Positions 1-9,882 of a stretch of 64,000 nt of DNA are shown one piece after another; the stretch's first letter is position 1; each line of letters begins with the position of its first letter. The stretch is from JAUIIK01 sp963709995 (GTDB taxonomy: Bacteria > Chloroflexota > Chloroflexia > Thermomicrobiales > CFX8), in contig CAVPYN010000010.1 in NCBI GenBank assembly GCA_963709995.1, positions 62,001 through 126,000 on the forward strand, given 5' to 3'. Below the pieces are notes generated by a model. It made no database searches and was not told the DNA's origin. It saw only the letters and a list, made by a program, of their open reading frames with translations. The translations under genes were made by a program, and so were the position numbers.

Positions 1-2793
1 ATACTGTGCCTGCAAATCTTCTTCGCTGGTCCCCTGACTGGCTTCCAGGCGTGGATCCATCAGCACGTTGAACGACTGGGTCAGTTCCTGGTCTCCGAGC
101 ATCAGTCTGACCTGGTACGCGCCAGGTGGAACCTTGGGCGTCGCGTTCATCATCATCATCGCGACCATGCGGTTGCTCGATGCCCCGCCCTGAAGATCGA
201 CCGGCTTCTGTGTTCGCAGATCCCACTGCAGCCGGTTTGCGCCCGCTCGCACCGGTAGCTTATCAGCAGGGTCCTCTGCATTCGACGAATACGTACGCAG
301 TTCAGCGCCATCCTTGTCGAGGAACGCGATTTTGATCTCATCCCCGGTTTCCTCGGGGAGCCACCAGTGAACGAGCACGCCTTCGGGTGGGTTTTCACCG
401 GCGTTGACGAACTGTTCGACGTTGTTGCCATAGATGTCGCGCTGGAGCCGGGTGGTAACGGTGAGCGGGCCTACCATCTTATAGCTGAACCGGGTGGGGT
501 CTTCAGTGCGCATGAATCCCTGGTTGATGCGCCAGCGTATGGTGTCCCGTGGCTGGTAGAGAACGATTTGATCGCTGGCCGCTTCAGCCATCTGTCGCAG
601 CGGCGTTATGTCATCGAGCACCCAGAAGGAGCGTCCGTTGGTCGCGACAACCATGTCGTCGCCCTCGATCACCAGATCGTAGATCGGGGTCACTGGCATG
701 CTTCCTGGCAACCCTCGAAGCGCTTCGGGCTGGAGAGATTCCCAGTTCGCGCCATCGTCAAACGACACATAGAGGCCCGTTTCCGTGCCCGCGTATAGCA
801 ACCCTGGCATGACCGGATCCTCCCGGATCGCCCGGGTGATGTCATCGGAGCGGATGCCGTTGTTGATTTCGGTCCAGTTCTGGCCGTAATCCTCGGTCTT
901 CAACAGATATGGCCGGTTGTCATCCAGCTGGTATCGATTGGCGGCGACGTACGCTTTGCCCTCGTTGTGCGGCGAAAGCTCGATGATCGAGATTCGCGCC
1001 CACTCGGGAAGCATATCGGCGGGCGGGGTGACATTGTCCCACACCCGCTCGCGGGTGCCCGCCCCGCCGTCCTTCGACACGTGGATGAGCCCATCGTCGG
1101 AGCCCGCCCAGAGTACGCCAGCCGTGTGTGGTGATTCCTGGAAGGCGAAGATCGTGCAGTAGATCTCCGCGCCGCTGTTGTCGCTGGTGATCGGTCCGCC
1201 TGATGACTGTTGCTTGTCGGGATCGTTTCGGGTCAGGTCCGGGCTGATGTTCTCCCAGCTCGCGCCCTCGTCGGTGGAGACATGAACGACGTTCGAGCAG
1301 GCATAGAGCTTGTTCGGATCATGGGGTGAGATCTCCAGCGGGAATGTCCACTGGAAGCGGTACTTGTGCTGGTCGGTTCCAGCGCCAAAGCCATGGACCT
1401 CTGGCCAGACGGTGACATTCCGCGACTGGCGGGTCTCCGGATTCCAGGCCCGCAGCCTTCCGTGGCCGAGGCCGGTCCCGATGCCGCCCCCGAAGACGGT
1501 GTATGGCTCGGTCGGCTTGATCGCGATGTAGCCGGATTCACCACCGCCCGGCTCGACGTAGTCCTTCCACGAGATCGCGCCTTCAGTACTGACGCTCGGC
1601 AGTCGCATCGCCCAGTTGTCCTGCTGCGATCCGTAGACATGGTACGGAGCCTGGGTGTCGGTCGTCACATGGTAGAACTGCGCCGTCGGCTGGTTGAGGA
1701 TCGTCGACCAGGTCTTCCCGCCGTTGTAGCTCACGCACGCGCCGCCGTCGTTGCCCTCGATGATCCGATCGGAGTCATTTGGGTCGATCCAGAGGCCGTG
1801 ATTGTCGCCGTGAGGTGTCGGGATCGCCTCGTAAGTCGCGCCGCCATCAGTCGATTTCCAGCACTGCAAGTTGAGGACCCAGACTGAGTCCGCGTCGCTG
1901 GGGTCTGCGAAGACGTGCATGTAGTACCAGGCGCGCCGCCGCAATTCAGGATTGTCGCTGACGCGCTTCCAGGTTTCTCCACCGTCGTCGGACCGGCACA
2001 TCGCGCCATCTTCGGCCTCAACCAGCGCCCAGACCCGGTCCGGGTTCGCCGGTGATATCGCGACGCCAATCTTCCCGAGGATGCCGTCGAATCCCAGCCG
2101 GTCGGTAATGTCCTCCCAGGTGTCGCCACCATCGGTTGACTTCCACAAGCCGGAATCTTCCCCGCCGCTGCTTGCCGCCCACGGATAGCGCTGCGCTTGC
2201 CATACAGCCGCGTAGACGATGTGTGGCTTCTCCGGATCCTGGGAGAGATCGACCGCGCCGGCCCGCGGGCTCTTGAAGAGCGTCTTCGTCCAATTCTTGC
2301 CGCCATCAGTCGTCTTGTAGACGCCACGATCCTCGTTCTCGCCCCATGCGTGGCCCAGCGCCGCGACCAGCACGGTGTCGGGATCGTGAGGATGAACGAC
2401 AATTTGCCCGATGTGCCGGGTCTCGGCCAGCCCGAGATGCTGCCAGGTCTTTCCCCCATCCATCGTCCTGTAGACGCCGTCGCCGTGCGACACGTTCGAC
2501 CGGATCGATGATTCGCCGGTTCCGACGTAGAGGATGTTCGGATCCGATGGCGCCATTGCGATCGCCCCGACCGCCGAGGTATTGAAGTAGCCATCGGTGA
2601 CGTTGTACCAGTGGTCGCCGCCGTCGTCGGTCTTGAAGACGCCGCCTCCGCAGGATCCCATGTAGAACACTTCGTATTTCGTCGGGTCTCCGGCGACGCA
2701 GGTCACTCGCCCCCCACGATGAGGGCCGATATTGCGCCATTTGAGCGACTCGAACTTCCGTTGATCAGTTGTCAACGCTGTACTCCCTTCCAT
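1..2793 (-). CDS. Asp-box (BNR/VPS10-like) beta-propeller protein, 3' end outside window
   Basis: The reading frame is open from 2793 to the window edge (931 codons, no stop), so the C-terminus is missing. It contains repeated Asp-boxes of the S/T-x-D-x-G-x-T-W type (for example TDDGGDHW, TMDGGKTW, TTDGGKNW, SDDGGETW), the hallmark of sortilin/VPS10-type and BNR propellers often annotated as glycosyl hydrolases; no catalytic residue set is evident. ATG 2793 opens the frame, but TTG 2775 lies 7 nt after GGGAG and may be the true start (the paralogue at 56414 also has GGAGAG just before its ATG). The conserved start region reads KWRNIGPHRGGRV. I see no clear signal peptide, so localisation is unclear. 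The paralogue at 56.4-59.6 kb is similar along its length but broken. Confidence 0.85.
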   Translation of the reverse strand, partial: MEGSTALTTDQRKFESLKWRNIGPHRGGRVTCVAGDPTKYEVFYMGSCGGGVFKTDDGGDHWYNVTDGYFNTSAVGAIAMAPSDPNILYVGTGESSIRSNVSHGDGVYRTMDGGKTWQHLGLAETRHIGQIVVHPHDPDTVLVAALGHAWGENEDRGVYKTTDGGKNWTKTLFKSPRAGAVDLSQDPEKPHIVYAAVWQAQRYPWAASSGGEDSGLWKSTDGGDTWEDITDRLGFDGILGKIGVAISPANPDRVWALVEAEDGAMCRSDDGGETWKRVSDNPELRRRAWYYMHVFADPSDADSVWVLNLQCWKSTDGGATYEAIPTPHGDNHGLWIDPNDSDRIIEGNDGGACVSYNGGKTWSTILNQPTAQFYHVTTDTQAPYHVYGSQQDNWAMRLPSVSTEGAISWKDYVEPGGGESGYIAIKPTEPYTVFGGGIGTGLGHGRLRAWNPETRQSRNVTVWPEVHGFGAGTDQHKYRFQWTFPLEISPHDPNKLYACSNVVHVSTDEGASWENISPDLTRNDPDKQQSSGGPITSDNSGAEIYCTIFAFQESPHTAGVLWAGSDDGLIHVSKDGGAGTRERVWDNVTPPADMLPEWARISIIELSPHNEGKAYVAANRYQLDDNRPYLLKTEDYGQNWTEINNGIRSDDITRAIREDPVMPGLLYAGTETGLYVSFDDGANWESLQPEALRGLPGSMPVTPIYDLVIEGDDMVVATNGRSFWVLDDITPLRQMAEAASDQIVLYQPRDTIRWRINQGFMRTEDPTRFSYKMVGPLTVTTRLQRDIYGNNVEQFVNAGENPPEGVLVHWWLPEETGDEIKIAFLDKDGAELRTYSSNAEDPADKLPVRAGANRLQWDLRTQKPVDLQGGASSNRMVAMMMMNATPKVPPGAYQVRLMLGDQELTQSFNVLMDPRLEASQGTSEEDLQAQY

Positions 2794-2967
2794 ATGGAGT
2801 GGTTAGTCTGTATGCGAGACACGATGTTGGCAGTTATGTCAATTCTGGCATCTCGCTCGACCTGTCATTTTCGACCGGTTGCTGCTCGTTTGTCAACAGC
2901 TGACGGGCGCGAAATCATCGTAAGATTGCAGGTAACACCGTCCATCTGAACCTGCGGGAGCGCGGTA

Positions 2968-3513
2968 ATGGCAACGATAGAACACAACGCGACCGTTGAA
3001 GATCTGGAGCGCCTCGGTGACACTGGCTGGCGCTACGATCTGATTCGAGGGGAACTGATCGAGATGCCACCAGCCGGTGGAGCCCACGGAGAAATCGCGG
3101 CGGGCGTCGTTGGACGCCTCTGGGCGCACGTCACGACCAATGATCTCGGGCGCGTGTACACCTCTGAAACCGGGTTCCTGCTCGGCCGGCGACCGGATGT
3201 GGTGCTGGCGCCCGACGCCGCGTTTATTCGCACGGAGCGTGTGCCCGCGCGGCAGGAGGGCTTCTATGAAGTTGCGCCCGATCTTGTGGTCGAGGTCATC
3301 TCGCCGAATGACCCGGCTCCCTACGTTCAGAACAAGGTTATGGCGTTTCTTGACGCGGGAGTGCGCCTGGTGTGGGTTGTCGAACCATCGGGCGAGACCG
3401 TGACCGAATACCTGGCCGACAACACGGCGCGAATCTTGAGAGCCGGTGAGATACTGGACGGCGGCGACGTGCTGCCAGGTTTCAGGGTCCTGGTTGCCGA
3501 CATCTTCTCCTAA
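2968..3513 (+). CDS. Uma2 family (DUF820) putative endonuclease
   Basis: A 181-residue protein with the Uma2 core: an early GELIEMPPAG segment, PDVVLAPDAAFI, then PDLVVEVISPND with the conserved acidic residues of a PD-(D/E)xK-like fold, and a C-terminal GVRLVWVVEPSGETV strand pair. Length is normal for the family. GCGGGAGCG lies just ahead of the ATG. Uma2 proteins are very abundant in cyanobacteria and Chloroflexota and are usually orphan genes; the biological role is not established. It stands alone between the divergent propeller gene and the acyl-CoA dehydrogenase. Confidence 0.85.
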   Translation: MATIEHNATVEDLERLGDTGWRYDLIRGELIEMPPAGGAHGEIAAGVVGRLWAHVTTNDLGRVYTSETGFLLGRRPDVVLAPDAAFIRTERVPARQEGFYEVAPDLVVEVISPNDPAPYVQNKVMAFLDAGVRLVWVVEPSGETVTEYLADNTARILRAGEILDGGDVLPGFRVLVADIFS

Positions 3514-3529
3514 TCATCCGTACCGCTCG

Positions 3530-3559
3530 TTGACAATTGAATCACCAAGCGACTAGCGT
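3530..3559 (+). promoter_or_regulatory. Putative sigma-70-type promoter for the acyl-CoA dehydrogenase
   Basis: TTGACA at 3530-3535, an 18-nt spacer, and TAGCGT at 3554-3559, about 50 nt upstream of ATG 3609. The -35 is perfect; the -10 keeps only the TA...T positions. Prediction from sequence only. Confidence 0.45.
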
Positions 3560-3608
3560 TCAGCTACATGACACGCGGACCACCATTGCGCTGAAGGGAT
3601 CGACGACG

Positions 3609-4850
3609 ATGGATCTCCGCTACACGCCCGAAGACGAAGCCTTCCGCCAGGAAGTGCGCGGATGGCTCGACGCCAATCTACCCTCTGACAAGATCCGGTC
3701 GATGGAAGAGCGGCAAGCGTGGCACAGGAAGCTCTATGACGCGGGCTACGTCGGCATGGGCTGGCCCAGGGAATACGGGGGGCGCGAAGCGCCGCCCGAT
3801 GGAGCAGGCGATCGTCGCCGAGGAGATGGCGCGCGTCAACGCCCCGGCTGCGAGTCAACGGTCTGGGCATCGGGATCGTCGGCCCGACGCTGATCCACCA
3901 CGGCACCTCTGATCAAAAGGCCCGCTTTCTGAAGAAGATTCTGAGCGGCCGAGGAGCTCTGGTGCCAGCTCTACTCGGAGCCGAACTCCGGGTCCGACCT
4001 CGCAAGTCTCCAATGCCGGGCCGACATCGACGGCGACACCTTCGTCGTCAACGGTCAGAAGATCTGGACGAGCGGCGGACGATCACTCGACTGGGGGCTG
4101 ATGCTCGCCCGCACCGATCCTCGCGCCGCGAAACACGACGGCATCTCATGCATGCTCGTCGATCTTCGCAGTGAAGGAGTTGACGCCCGGCCATTGACGC
4201 AGATCAACGGCGACACCGGGTTTAGCGAGATCTTCTTCAGCAACGTCGTTGTGCCCGCCGACAACCTCATCGGCGAACTCAACACCGGCTGGCGTATCGC
4301 CCAGACGACGCTCTCCTACGAACGTGGCGGCAGCCTGATGGCCGCGGTCAGCCAGAACCAGCGCGTCTTTCGTCGTCTGATCGACGTGGCCAACGAGCTT
4401 CGAGTCGATGGAAGCCCCGCGATCGACGACCCGATCATCCGCGGCAAGATCGGCGAGATCTATCGCGAGATCGAAGTGCTGCGTTATGCGGCACTGCGTA
4501 TCCTGAGCCGATTAGAAAAAGGCCTTCGACCAGGTCCGGAATCGTCTGTCGCCAAGTTGCACCGGTCGGAACTAAACAAACGCATTCAGAACCTGATCAA
4601 CGAGATCCTTGGCCCCTACGGACTCCTGGCGGGCGACGCTCCTGATGAACTGGCGCTTGAAGACGACGTCTTCTATGGCGAAGCAGGTTCCTGGGCACAC
4701 TCACTGGCAGGATCCTACGGCGGCACGATCGCCGCGGGCACCTCTGAGGTACAAAAGAACATCCTCGGTGAACGCGTTCTCGGCCTGCCAAAGGAGATCC
4801 GCGCAGACCGCATCCAGCTGGCTGAACGGAGTAGCGGGACAGCAGGCTAG
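3609..4850 (+). pseudogene. Acyl-CoA dehydrogenase, interrupted by three +1 frameshifts
   Basis: An FAD-dependent acyl-CoA dehydrogenase passing electrons to ETF. The N-terminal helical part (MDLRYTPEDEAFRQEVRGWL) is in the ATG 3609 frame; the middle part (EEMARVNAP, LWCQLYSEPNSGSDL, VVNGQKIWTSGG) and the C-terminal part (GTIAAGTSEVQKNILGERVLGLPKE) follow in other frames. Each shift is explained by one extra base: near 3785-3800, near 3852 and near 3950. Restored length is about 412 residues, normal for the family. The fold signature SEPNSGSDL is intact, so this is either recent damage or sequence error. With the acyl-CoA ligase and ETF genes downstream it fits a fatty- or branched-acid oxidation role. 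Confidence 0.8.
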
Positions 4851-5042
4851 AAGACGCCTTCGCCAGTCGATGATTCCGGCATGGTATCGAAGGAGATCCC
4901 CCTGGACATTGCCGGGATTGTCTTTGGCTTCCGTCAAGCTTGATCTGAGGGCGCGCAAAGATATCCAGCGTGCCCGGGATCATCCTGCAAGATTTTTCCA
5001 ACGGTGGCCAATGACAGTTCGACATCACGAAACGGCGCCATG

Positions 5043-6548
5043 TCAGTCGTAATGTGCCAGGTGAACCTCTCCCGGACTTCCAGACTCACGCTCGGCCGCC
5101 AGCTGGGTGCGGCGAATCTTGCCGGCCTCGTTGCGGGGAAACTCGACAAGAAACTCGTACGTCTTGGGAGCTTTGTAGTTGACCAGCCGCTCGCGGACAT
5201 GAGCATTGAGCGCGACAACCGGAGGCGGGTTGGCCGGATCACGAGGCTGGACGATCGCGTGGACTCTGCGCCCCCACTCGTCGTCAGGCACGCCGACGAC
5301 GACGGCATCAGCGACATCCGGGTGCTCCCCAAGGGCAGCCTCAACTTCCGCTGGGAAGACGTTCGCCCCTCCGGTTACGATCATATCGGTCCGTCGATCG
5401 GCGATGAACAGGTAGCCGTCTACGTCGACTGAACCAAGATCCCCGATCGAGTAGAAACCATCGGGAGTGGACTTCAACGGGGGCGCCCCAACGTAGTTGA
5501 AGGTCGGACCAGTTTCAGTGCGCATGTAGATCTCGCCGACCTCGCCAGCAGCTAGTTCGCGCTGGTCCTCATCGAGTATCTTCATTTCCGCACTGACGGG
5601 ACGACCAACGCTGCCCGGATGCTCCAGCCATTCGTCACCGCGGATCATCGTCGCGCCGACCCCCTCTGATGATCCGTACACCTCCCAGACCTTCTCCGCG
5701 CCAATATGCTCGATCCACCACCGCTTGAGCCAGGGCGGGCAAACGGCGGCCGAGCTGTGGAACGCCTCGATACTCGACAGGTCACGGTCTTCGATGCCCG
5801 GCATCCTGGCAATGCGTTGCATGATAATCGGCGGGAGATACGCGTAGCTGACTCGGTACCGCTCGATCAAATCGACAGCTTGCTCGGGCGTGAAGCGCTC
5901 CATCACGACCAGCGTGTGATCTTTCATCAGCCCGCTGTTGCCGATCAGGGCCGGGGAGTTGTGGTAGAGCGGCGCGGCCATCAGTTGCACCTGTCCCTCC
6001 TCCATCCCCAGCGTCCGCCGCCAGACCGTCGGATCCCAGGTGCGGTCGACAATGATCTTCGAGTGGCCGGTCGAACCTCCAGACGCGATCGCCTTGCCGG
6101 GATGAGGATGAGTGTTCGGCAGCCGCTCGGACGAACGGCTCGAGCTTTGGCCAAGCGTTGCCGTCGAAACGGTGGAGTGGGACAGGTCAACCCAGTCGGC
6201 GTAGACCACGGCTGGTTTCGCCAGATCGAGGATCTCGTCGCGCTCGCGCGCCGGCAGTTCCGCCCGGAGAGGAAGCGCCAGGGCCCCCAGTTTCCAGGCC
6301 GCATACGTCGCAAAGTAGTGCCAGTGCGAATTCCGTGTCGCCACAACAACGACCGAATCCGCGTCGACTCCGTAGTCGTCTCGGAACATCCGCGCGATCC
6401 GGGTCGACGCCTGATCGAATTCGAGCCAGGTCACATCGAGTTCGGCGCCGTCTTCAGGCGCGTAAACAAGCGCCACATCGTCTGGGTGCTGGTCGACGAG
6501 CTCGTAAAAGCGTTCAAGTACTGGGCTCGATCCTGCAATCTTAGTCAC
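5043..6548 (-). CDS. AMP-forming acyl-CoA synthetase (ligase)
   Basis: ANL-superfamily adenylate-forming enzyme, 501 residues, a normal length. Visible core motifs are the phosphate-binding loop ASGGSTGHSKII, the YGSSEGVG motif, the FYSIGDLGSVDVDGYLFIADRR segment (A7/A8 hinge), and a C-terminal EAGKIRRTQLA with the catalytic lysine. It would activate a carboxylic acid with ATP and CoA; the substrate cannot be read from sequence. The GTG start at 6548 overlaps the stop of the upstream PIN-domain gene by 4 nt, so translation is probably coupled. It is convergent with the acyl-CoA dehydrogenase at 3609-4850. Confidence 0.9.
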   Translation of the reverse strand: MTKIAGSSPVLERFYELVDQHPDDVALVYAPEDGAELDVTWLEFDQASTRIARMFRDDYGVDADSVVVVATRNSHWHYFATYAAWKLGALALPLRAELPARERDEILDLAKPAVVYADWVDLSHSTVSTATLGQSSSRSSERLPNTHPHPGKAIASGGSTGHSKIIVDRTWDPTVWRRTLGMEEGQVQLMAAPLYHNSPALIGNSGLMKDHTLVVMERFTPEQAVDLIERYRVSYAYLPPIIMQRIARMPGIEDRDLSSIEAFHSSAAVCPPWLKRWWIEHIGAEKVWEVYGSSEGVGATMIRGDEWLEHPGSVGRPVSAEMKILDEDQRELAAGEVGEIYMRTETGPTFNYVGAPPLKSTPDGFYSIGDLGSVDVDGYLFIADRRTDMIVTGGANVFPAEVEAALGEHPDVADAVVVGVPDDEWGRRVHAIVQPRDPANPPPVVALNAHVRERLVNYKAPKTYEFLVEFPRNEAGKIRRTQLAAERESGSPGEVHLAHYD

Positions 6549-6961
6549 GGCTCTACCCGCTCTATATCATCGAACTGATCGAAGTCTCGGTCGTAGGAAT
6601 ACAGGGTCGACGTATCCGACGATCGCATCGCCGCCACGATCATGCAATCGCGGAAGTCGAGTCGCGTCGATGAAAACAGGTGAAGAGCGTTCAAGACCGT
6701 GCGCTTGTTTCGCATGACAAGCCCAGGCAAGGCCACCAGAGTGCTTAGCGCGGCACTAGTCTCATGGCGTGGCAGAGCATATTGGCGCGGGGATGTTAGA
6801 ACGAAAAGCGCGTCGGCAATGACCCTGTCAATCAAATTGAGCGACACTTCTCCTGTTTGCACCCGAGCAAGCAATTCCGCCGCAGCTGCCTGCTTCTCAG
6901 GGTCGTCGCCTGTTAGATAGCGAATGATGACATCGGTGTCGATGTATCCATCGCTAGCCAC
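6545..6961 (-). CDS. PIN-domain ribonuclease toxin (VapC-like)
   Basis: A 138-residue PIN protein. Acidic catalytic positions are visible: D in YIDTDVIIRYL near the N-terminus, the mid-protein RVIADALFVL helix, D in LDFRDCMIVAAM, and D in LYSYDRDFDQF near the end. PIN toxins are Mg-dependent RNases neutralised by their cognate antitoxin. GTG 6961 overlaps the stop of the AbrB-type antitoxin by 8 nt, the usual coupling of a toxin-antitoxin pair. Its stop overlaps the start of the acyl-CoA ligase, which is unusual for such modules. Confidence 0.85.
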   Translation of the reverse strand: MASDGYIDTDVIIRYLTGDDPEKQAAAAELLARVQTGEVSLNLIDRVIADALFVLTSPRQYALPRHETSAALSTLVALPGLVMRNKRTVLNALHLFSSTRLDFRDCMIVAAMRSSDTSTLYSYDRDFDQFDDIERVEP

Positions 6962-7301
6962 GAAGTTTCTTCACCACTGCATCGGCGCGCTCTTCTCGTA
7001 CCATCTCCTCAATCTCGTTCCAGGATCGCGGTTCTTTCAAGGTTCCAGCGACTCCCCGCAGTGACGCAAGCGTTGGATACTTCACCCGCTCAACGCGGAC
7101 GCATCCATACTGATCAATCGTGAACTCGACTTTGTCCCTTGCGTCGATGCACAGATGACGACGAATCTCGACCGGGATTGTTACCTGCCCCTTGCTCGTG
7201 ACGGTTGCGACAGCGGACTTGAGCACAGTGTTCTGTGTACCTCCGATGTAAGGTTTAGTCTGAGCATCAATGATACTATCGCCCCTCCTTGCATTCTCCA
7301 T
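6954..7301 (-). CDS. AbrB/SpoVT-type antitoxin
   Basis: The DNA-binding AbrB-type swapped-hairpin domain is clear: VATVTSKGQVTIPVEIRRHL followed by KVEFTIDQYGCVRVERV. The C-terminal tail (EEMVREERADAVVKKLRG) would contact the toxin. The frame opens at 7301, but the domain normally starts close to the N-terminus; GTG 7226 with GGAGG 13 nt upstream is a likely alternative, giving about 90 residues. Such antitoxins usually repress their own operon. Confidence 0.8.
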   Translation of the reverse strand: MENARRGDSIIDAQTKPYIGGTQNTVLKSAVATVTSKGQVTIPVEIRRHLCIDARDKVEFTIDQYGCVRVERVKYPTLASLRGVAGTLKEPRSWNEIEEMVREERADAVVKKLRG

Positions 7302-7397
7302 TCCAGCAGCGGATCGTTCGTGGCATTTGAATGGGCGACGATAGCAGCCAGAATCAAGCCGTTCGCCGGGTCAATGCGTGTTCACAGGCCGGCCGCC

Positions 7398-9491
7398 CTA
7401 ACCGTCATCTTCGCTTGAGGCCATCGAACCGGCCACGATTTCCGCCAGATCCAGCACTTTGAACGCATCGTCAGCGCCGATACCGCGGATGCCGTCCTCG
7501 AACATGGTCATGCAGAAGGGGCAGGCCGCGCAGAGCAATTCCGCGCCGGTGTCGATCGCTTCCTGAACACGAACGCGGTTGATCCGCTCGCCACGATTCT
7601 CTTCCATGAACATGCGCCCCCCGCCGCCACCGCAGCAGAAGGACTTGTTCCGATTGCGGCCCATCTCGACCAGCTCCGCCCCTAGCATCGCTGCGACCGC
7701 GTCGCGCGGCGCGTCGTAGACCCCGTTGTACCGTCCCAGGTAACACGGATCATGATAGGTGACCTTCCCTCGCGCCATCGCCGATTCCGGGTCGAGCGTT
7801 ACACGACCTTCGGATATCAGATCGTCGATCAGTTGGCTGTGATGGATGACCTCAAAGTTGCCGCCAATCTGGGGAAACTCATTGGCGATTGCATTAAAAC
7901 AGTGCGGGCAGGCAGTCACGATCTTTTTGAACGAGTAGGCGTTGAGCGTCTCGACCGTCTGCTCCGCCATGATCTGGGCGAGATACTCGTTGCCGATGCG
8001 CTTAGCGGGGTCGCCCGTGCAGGTCTCCTCCTTGCCAAGAATGGCGAAGTTTGCGCCGGCAGCCTGGAGGATCCGGCACATGGCCAGCGTCGTGCGCTGG
8101 TTGCGCTCATCGAATGAGCCGAGACAACCGACGAAGAACAGGTACTCGACGGTGTCGGCCTCATCCAGCTCACCGATCCGTCGAACCGGCTCATCCAATC
8201 GCTTCGTCCAGTCATCACGCTGCGCCTGGGGGATCGGGTACGGACTTCCAAACCGCTCGAGATTGTTGAAGGTCGGCGTGATCTCGCTCGGGAACTCACC
8301 TCGCTCAAGTACAAGGTGCTGTCGCATGCTGACGATCATCGGCACATGGTCGATATAGACGGGGCAATGCTCTATACATGCGCCACAGGTCGTACAATCC
8401 CAGATCTCGTCCTGTGAAATGACCTCGCCGATCAACTCTCGGTCCGGTCCGGATCCCCAGCGATGACGGGCTGTCTTGAGATCGCCGCCAAACTCGCCGG
8501 ACCAGATCCCGCCCTGATCCGCCTGGAAACTCGCGATCTCCAGGACCAGATCGCGGGGATGCAACGGCTTTCCGGTGTTGAACGTCGGGCAGTATTCCAG
8601 ACAACGGCCGCAGTGCATGCAAGCGTCGACGTTCAGCAGGTGCGCCCAACTGAAGTCCTCAAGCTTGCCATAGCCTAAGACTTCAGCTTCCTCGATGTCG
8701 GGAATACGCGCCAGTTCACCCTTTGCCGTGAGACGACGAAAGAAAACGTTCGTGAGGCTGGTTAACGGGTGGATCATCTTGCTGTACGCCCAGTAGGCGA
8801 GAAATACATAGGTTGTCAGGAAGTGGCTGCCCCAGCCCGTCGTATGGAGGATTTCGAGCGTGTTGTTGGACAGGGTGCCTAGCGGCAACGACATCGGATA
8901 GCTCACCCAGGACCACGGCCCCCAGGGGTCGCCCTCGACCGCCAGTCGAAGCGCCTGGACCGTGAAACCCTGAACCGCCAGCAGCAGAAGAAAGGCCAGC
9001 GTGAGTTGATCGTCTGGTCCGGTTTCCTGGTAGGCAGGTTTCCAGATGTACCGGCGGGCGAACGCCATCATCACGCCCGCGATCAACATGGCGCCGCCAA
9101 GATTCACAATCAGCTTGTAACCCAGGTAGAAATCTCCCTGATAGAAGCTCCAGCCGAAGATCGGCACGGTAATGTCTTCTTCGATGAGGACGATGATCGT
9201 GCCGATCAGGAGGATGATGAAGCCACCGAAGATATTGGCATGCATGATCCCGGCGTAGATCTTGTTCTTGCGCACGATCCGACCATGGAACACGCTCTTG
9301 AGCAAGTGTCCCCTTCAGTCGCTTCGGCCCACGCGCCGGTGCGTGAGTTCGTCGGACTGGCCGCGCAACCACATCCGGGCACGCCGGGCGACGCCAAATG
9401 CAAGAAATGCGATTGGGATGCCCATGAGAACATAGAGCGCGACGACTTGGGGATCGGTGACGTTCCAGAGTATCTCGCGCGTTGGGGTCAT
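7398..9491 (-). pseudogene. etfD: EtfD-like membrane Fe-S oxidoreductase (NarI-like + CCG domains), split by an in-frame TGA
   Basis: The main open part (TTG 9305 to 7398, 635 aa) has membrane helices of a NarI-like domain, two [4Fe-4S] motifs (CMHCGRCLEYCP, CTTCGACIEHCP), and two cysteine-rich CCG domains ending in CCGGGGGRMFMEE and CAACPFCM. This matches mycobacterial EtfD, the proposed ETF:menaquinone oxidoreductase. Upstream in the same frame, ATG 9491 sits 7 nt after GAGGAGG and encodes 58 residues including the expected first helix (VVALYVLMGIPIAFLAFGVA) before TGA 9317-9315. The family is normally one polypeptide, so the TGA looks like a lesion, although TTG 9305 has its own GGGG and could be a real second start. 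The neighbouring etfBA genes support the function. Confidence 0.85.
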
Positions 9492-9882
9492 TCGGCGTCC
9501 TCCTCAATCGGGCGACTACCTCGAACGACTGCGCCCAGGCCAACGACGAGCCCGCTAGTCGTGGCGATGAGCATCAGGACCAGGATCAATGCCCCCCGAT
9601 CGCCACGACCCATCCCGTGCCGTCCGGATTGTTGGAGACGCCGAATACTCCAGCTCCGAGAGCGGCGACCGCTGGCATGAAGAGGAAGTCAGAAGAACGA
9701 TGCCGATCGGCTTCTTGATTGAAGCCAGGCGCGCTTTCGCGGATGCGTATCTTCCCGGCTGTGCTAGTCCCAACGTAGATGCCCAGGCCCAGCGCGCCAA
9801 GCGAGATCGCCGTAGCGCCGAGAATGCGCGACCAGTGGAAGCTAGGAGCTTCGGCAAGGGTTATCAGGAACACGCCGATCAC
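9488..9882 (-). pseudogene. Small membrane protein between etfA and etfD, frameshifted in a G6 run
   Basis: I do not recognise a family. GTG 9882 starts a frame with a first hydrophobic segment (ILGATAISLGALGLGIYVG) and a second (AAVAALGAGVFGV), which stops at 9586 right after a run of six Gs at 9593-9598. In the next frame the sequence continues as a strongly hydrophobic stretch (LILVLMLIATTSGLVVGLG) and ends IEEDAE with a TGA at 9490-9488 overlapping the ATG of the EtfD-like gene. Restoring one base gives a protein of about 131 residues with three membrane segments. The ATGA overlap suggests it belongs to the same electron-transfer operon. Confidence 0.6.

Noticed and set aside
1731..2740. 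Two long minus-strand frames (287 and 144 codons) inside the first propeller gene
   Set aside because: Both are Arg/Ser-rich shadows; the third minus frame is open over the whole region and encodes recognisable Asp-boxes.
5706..6578. 290-codon plus-strand frame opposite the acyl-CoA ligase
   Set aside because: Arg/Pro-rich with no family signature; the minus-strand ligase has all its motifs.
8716..9543. 275-codon minus frame overlapping the EtfD-like gene
   Set aside because: Arg-rich composition and no membrane helices; it is a shadow of the EtfD frame, although it contains a short RLKGTLAQE piece relevant to a possible compensated frameshift.
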